NCBI RefSeq assembly: GCF_003688895.1 | Contig: NZ_REFV01000003.1 | Coordinates: forward strand, 186,001 to 250,000 | DNA length: 64,000 nucleotides | Reading direction: 5' to 3' | From: Dokdonia sinensis | GTDB lineage: Bacteria > Bacteroidota > Bacteroidia > Flavobacteriales > Flavobacteriaceae | Shown here: piece after piece, positions 63,832 to 64,000 of the stretch | Position numbering within the stretch: the first letter of the stretch is position 1 | How the letters are laid out: each line of letters opens with the position of its first letter | Program-made: the position numbers and the translations under genes | The notes under the pieces: generated by a model | Told to the model about the DNA's origin: nothing | Seen by the model: only the letters and a program-made list of their open reading frames with translations | Database searches by the model: none

Positions 63832-64000
63832 TTACTTCCTTTCTTGACAAAGTTCTACCAGAACACCGCCTGCAGTCTTAGGATGAACAAAGGCAACCAG
63901 CTTATTATCAGCGCCTAACTTAGGCTCTTTGTTTAATAATTTAAAACCTTCAGATTCTAACCGTTTCATTTCTGCTACAATATCGTCTACCGCAAATGCA
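63832..64000 (-). CDS. Methylmalonyl-CoA epimerase, C-terminal part (cut by window edge)
   Basis: Partial: the 5' end lies beyond the right edge. The readable C-terminus, AFAVDDIVAEMKRLESEGFK ending FVHPKTAGGVLVELCQERK, has the HPKxxxGVLVELCQ signature of methylmalonyl-CoA epimerase (glyoxalase/VOC fold; the Glu is a metal ligand). It interconverts methylmalonyl-CoA epimers in propionate metabolism. Confidence 0.85.
   Translation of the reverse strand, partial: AFAVDDIVAEMKRLESEGFKLLNKEPKLGADNKLVAFVHPKTAGGVLVELCQERK

Overview
The window is a 64 kb chromosomal segment from a marine-type member of the Flavobacteriaceae (Bacteroidetes). The call rests on several lines: TonB-receptor-like outer-membrane proteins with a carboxypeptidase-regulatory N-domain, a protein with a type IX secretion (T9SS) sorting domain, a fused E1 alpha/beta ketoacid dehydrogenase, a long urocanate hydratase, DUF177-rpmF-fabH-accB-accC order, and several matches to the Bacteroidetes -7 promoter box TAnnTTTG. 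A Dokdonia/Krokinobacter-like genus is possible but I cannot prove it from sequence. I see no prophage, insertion sequence, CRISPR array, rRNA or replication origin. It reads as ordinary core and accessory chromosome.

Layout. 0-15 kb: outer-membrane receptor-like protein, der GTPase, two tandem LysE-type exporters, a serine hydrolase, DUF2797, a GH3-like adenylating enzyme, a PD40/OmpA envelope protein, an AhpD-like protein and an AraC regulator with candidate operators. 15-20.5 kb: TetR regulator followed by a type-1-secretion-like operon (ABC protein with a decayed ATPase, HlyD adaptor, TolC). 20.6-34 kb: initiator tRNA, AsmA-like protein, small cysteine proteins, an adaptor-RND-unknown-TolC efflux operon, a candidate small RNA, an ABC-F ATPase, DUF983 and membrane proteins. 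34-46 kb: helical protein, large DUF5117/DUF4953 metalloprotease, Spy-like protein, operon of PLP deaminase-like enzyme, glucosaminidase and hemL, a mosaic surface protein, a mini membrane metallopeptidase. 46-57 kb: DUF5522, hutU, DUF4136 lipoprotein, a 1252-residue T9SS repeat protein, and branched-chain ketoacid dehydrogenase E2-E1 divergent from an Lrp regulator. 57-64 kb: pdxA, DUF177, rpmF, fabH, accB, accC (fatty-acid initiation and ribosome), ribE, a CAU tRNA and the end of a methylmalonyl-CoA epimerase gene.

The most striking signal is not a gene. A 14-16 bp perfect palindrome, CGCTTTCGCGAAAGCG, occurs about 18 times nearly intact, plus several degenerate copies, roughly one per 3.5 kb. 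Intergenic copies lie almost always within 50 nt after a stop codon, often between the stop and a separate intrinsic terminator. Coding copies are read in all three frames as AFAKA, RFRESV or LSRKR, and some form the end of signal peptides. Two copies are each split at nearly the same internal point by a different 21-bp sequence, and removing the 21 bp restores the palindrome. Other leads are a candidate C-rich small RNA at 29805-29875, AraC-type direct-repeat operators, candidate leaderless promoters and an ABC exporter that keeps Walker A but has lost the other ATPase motifs.
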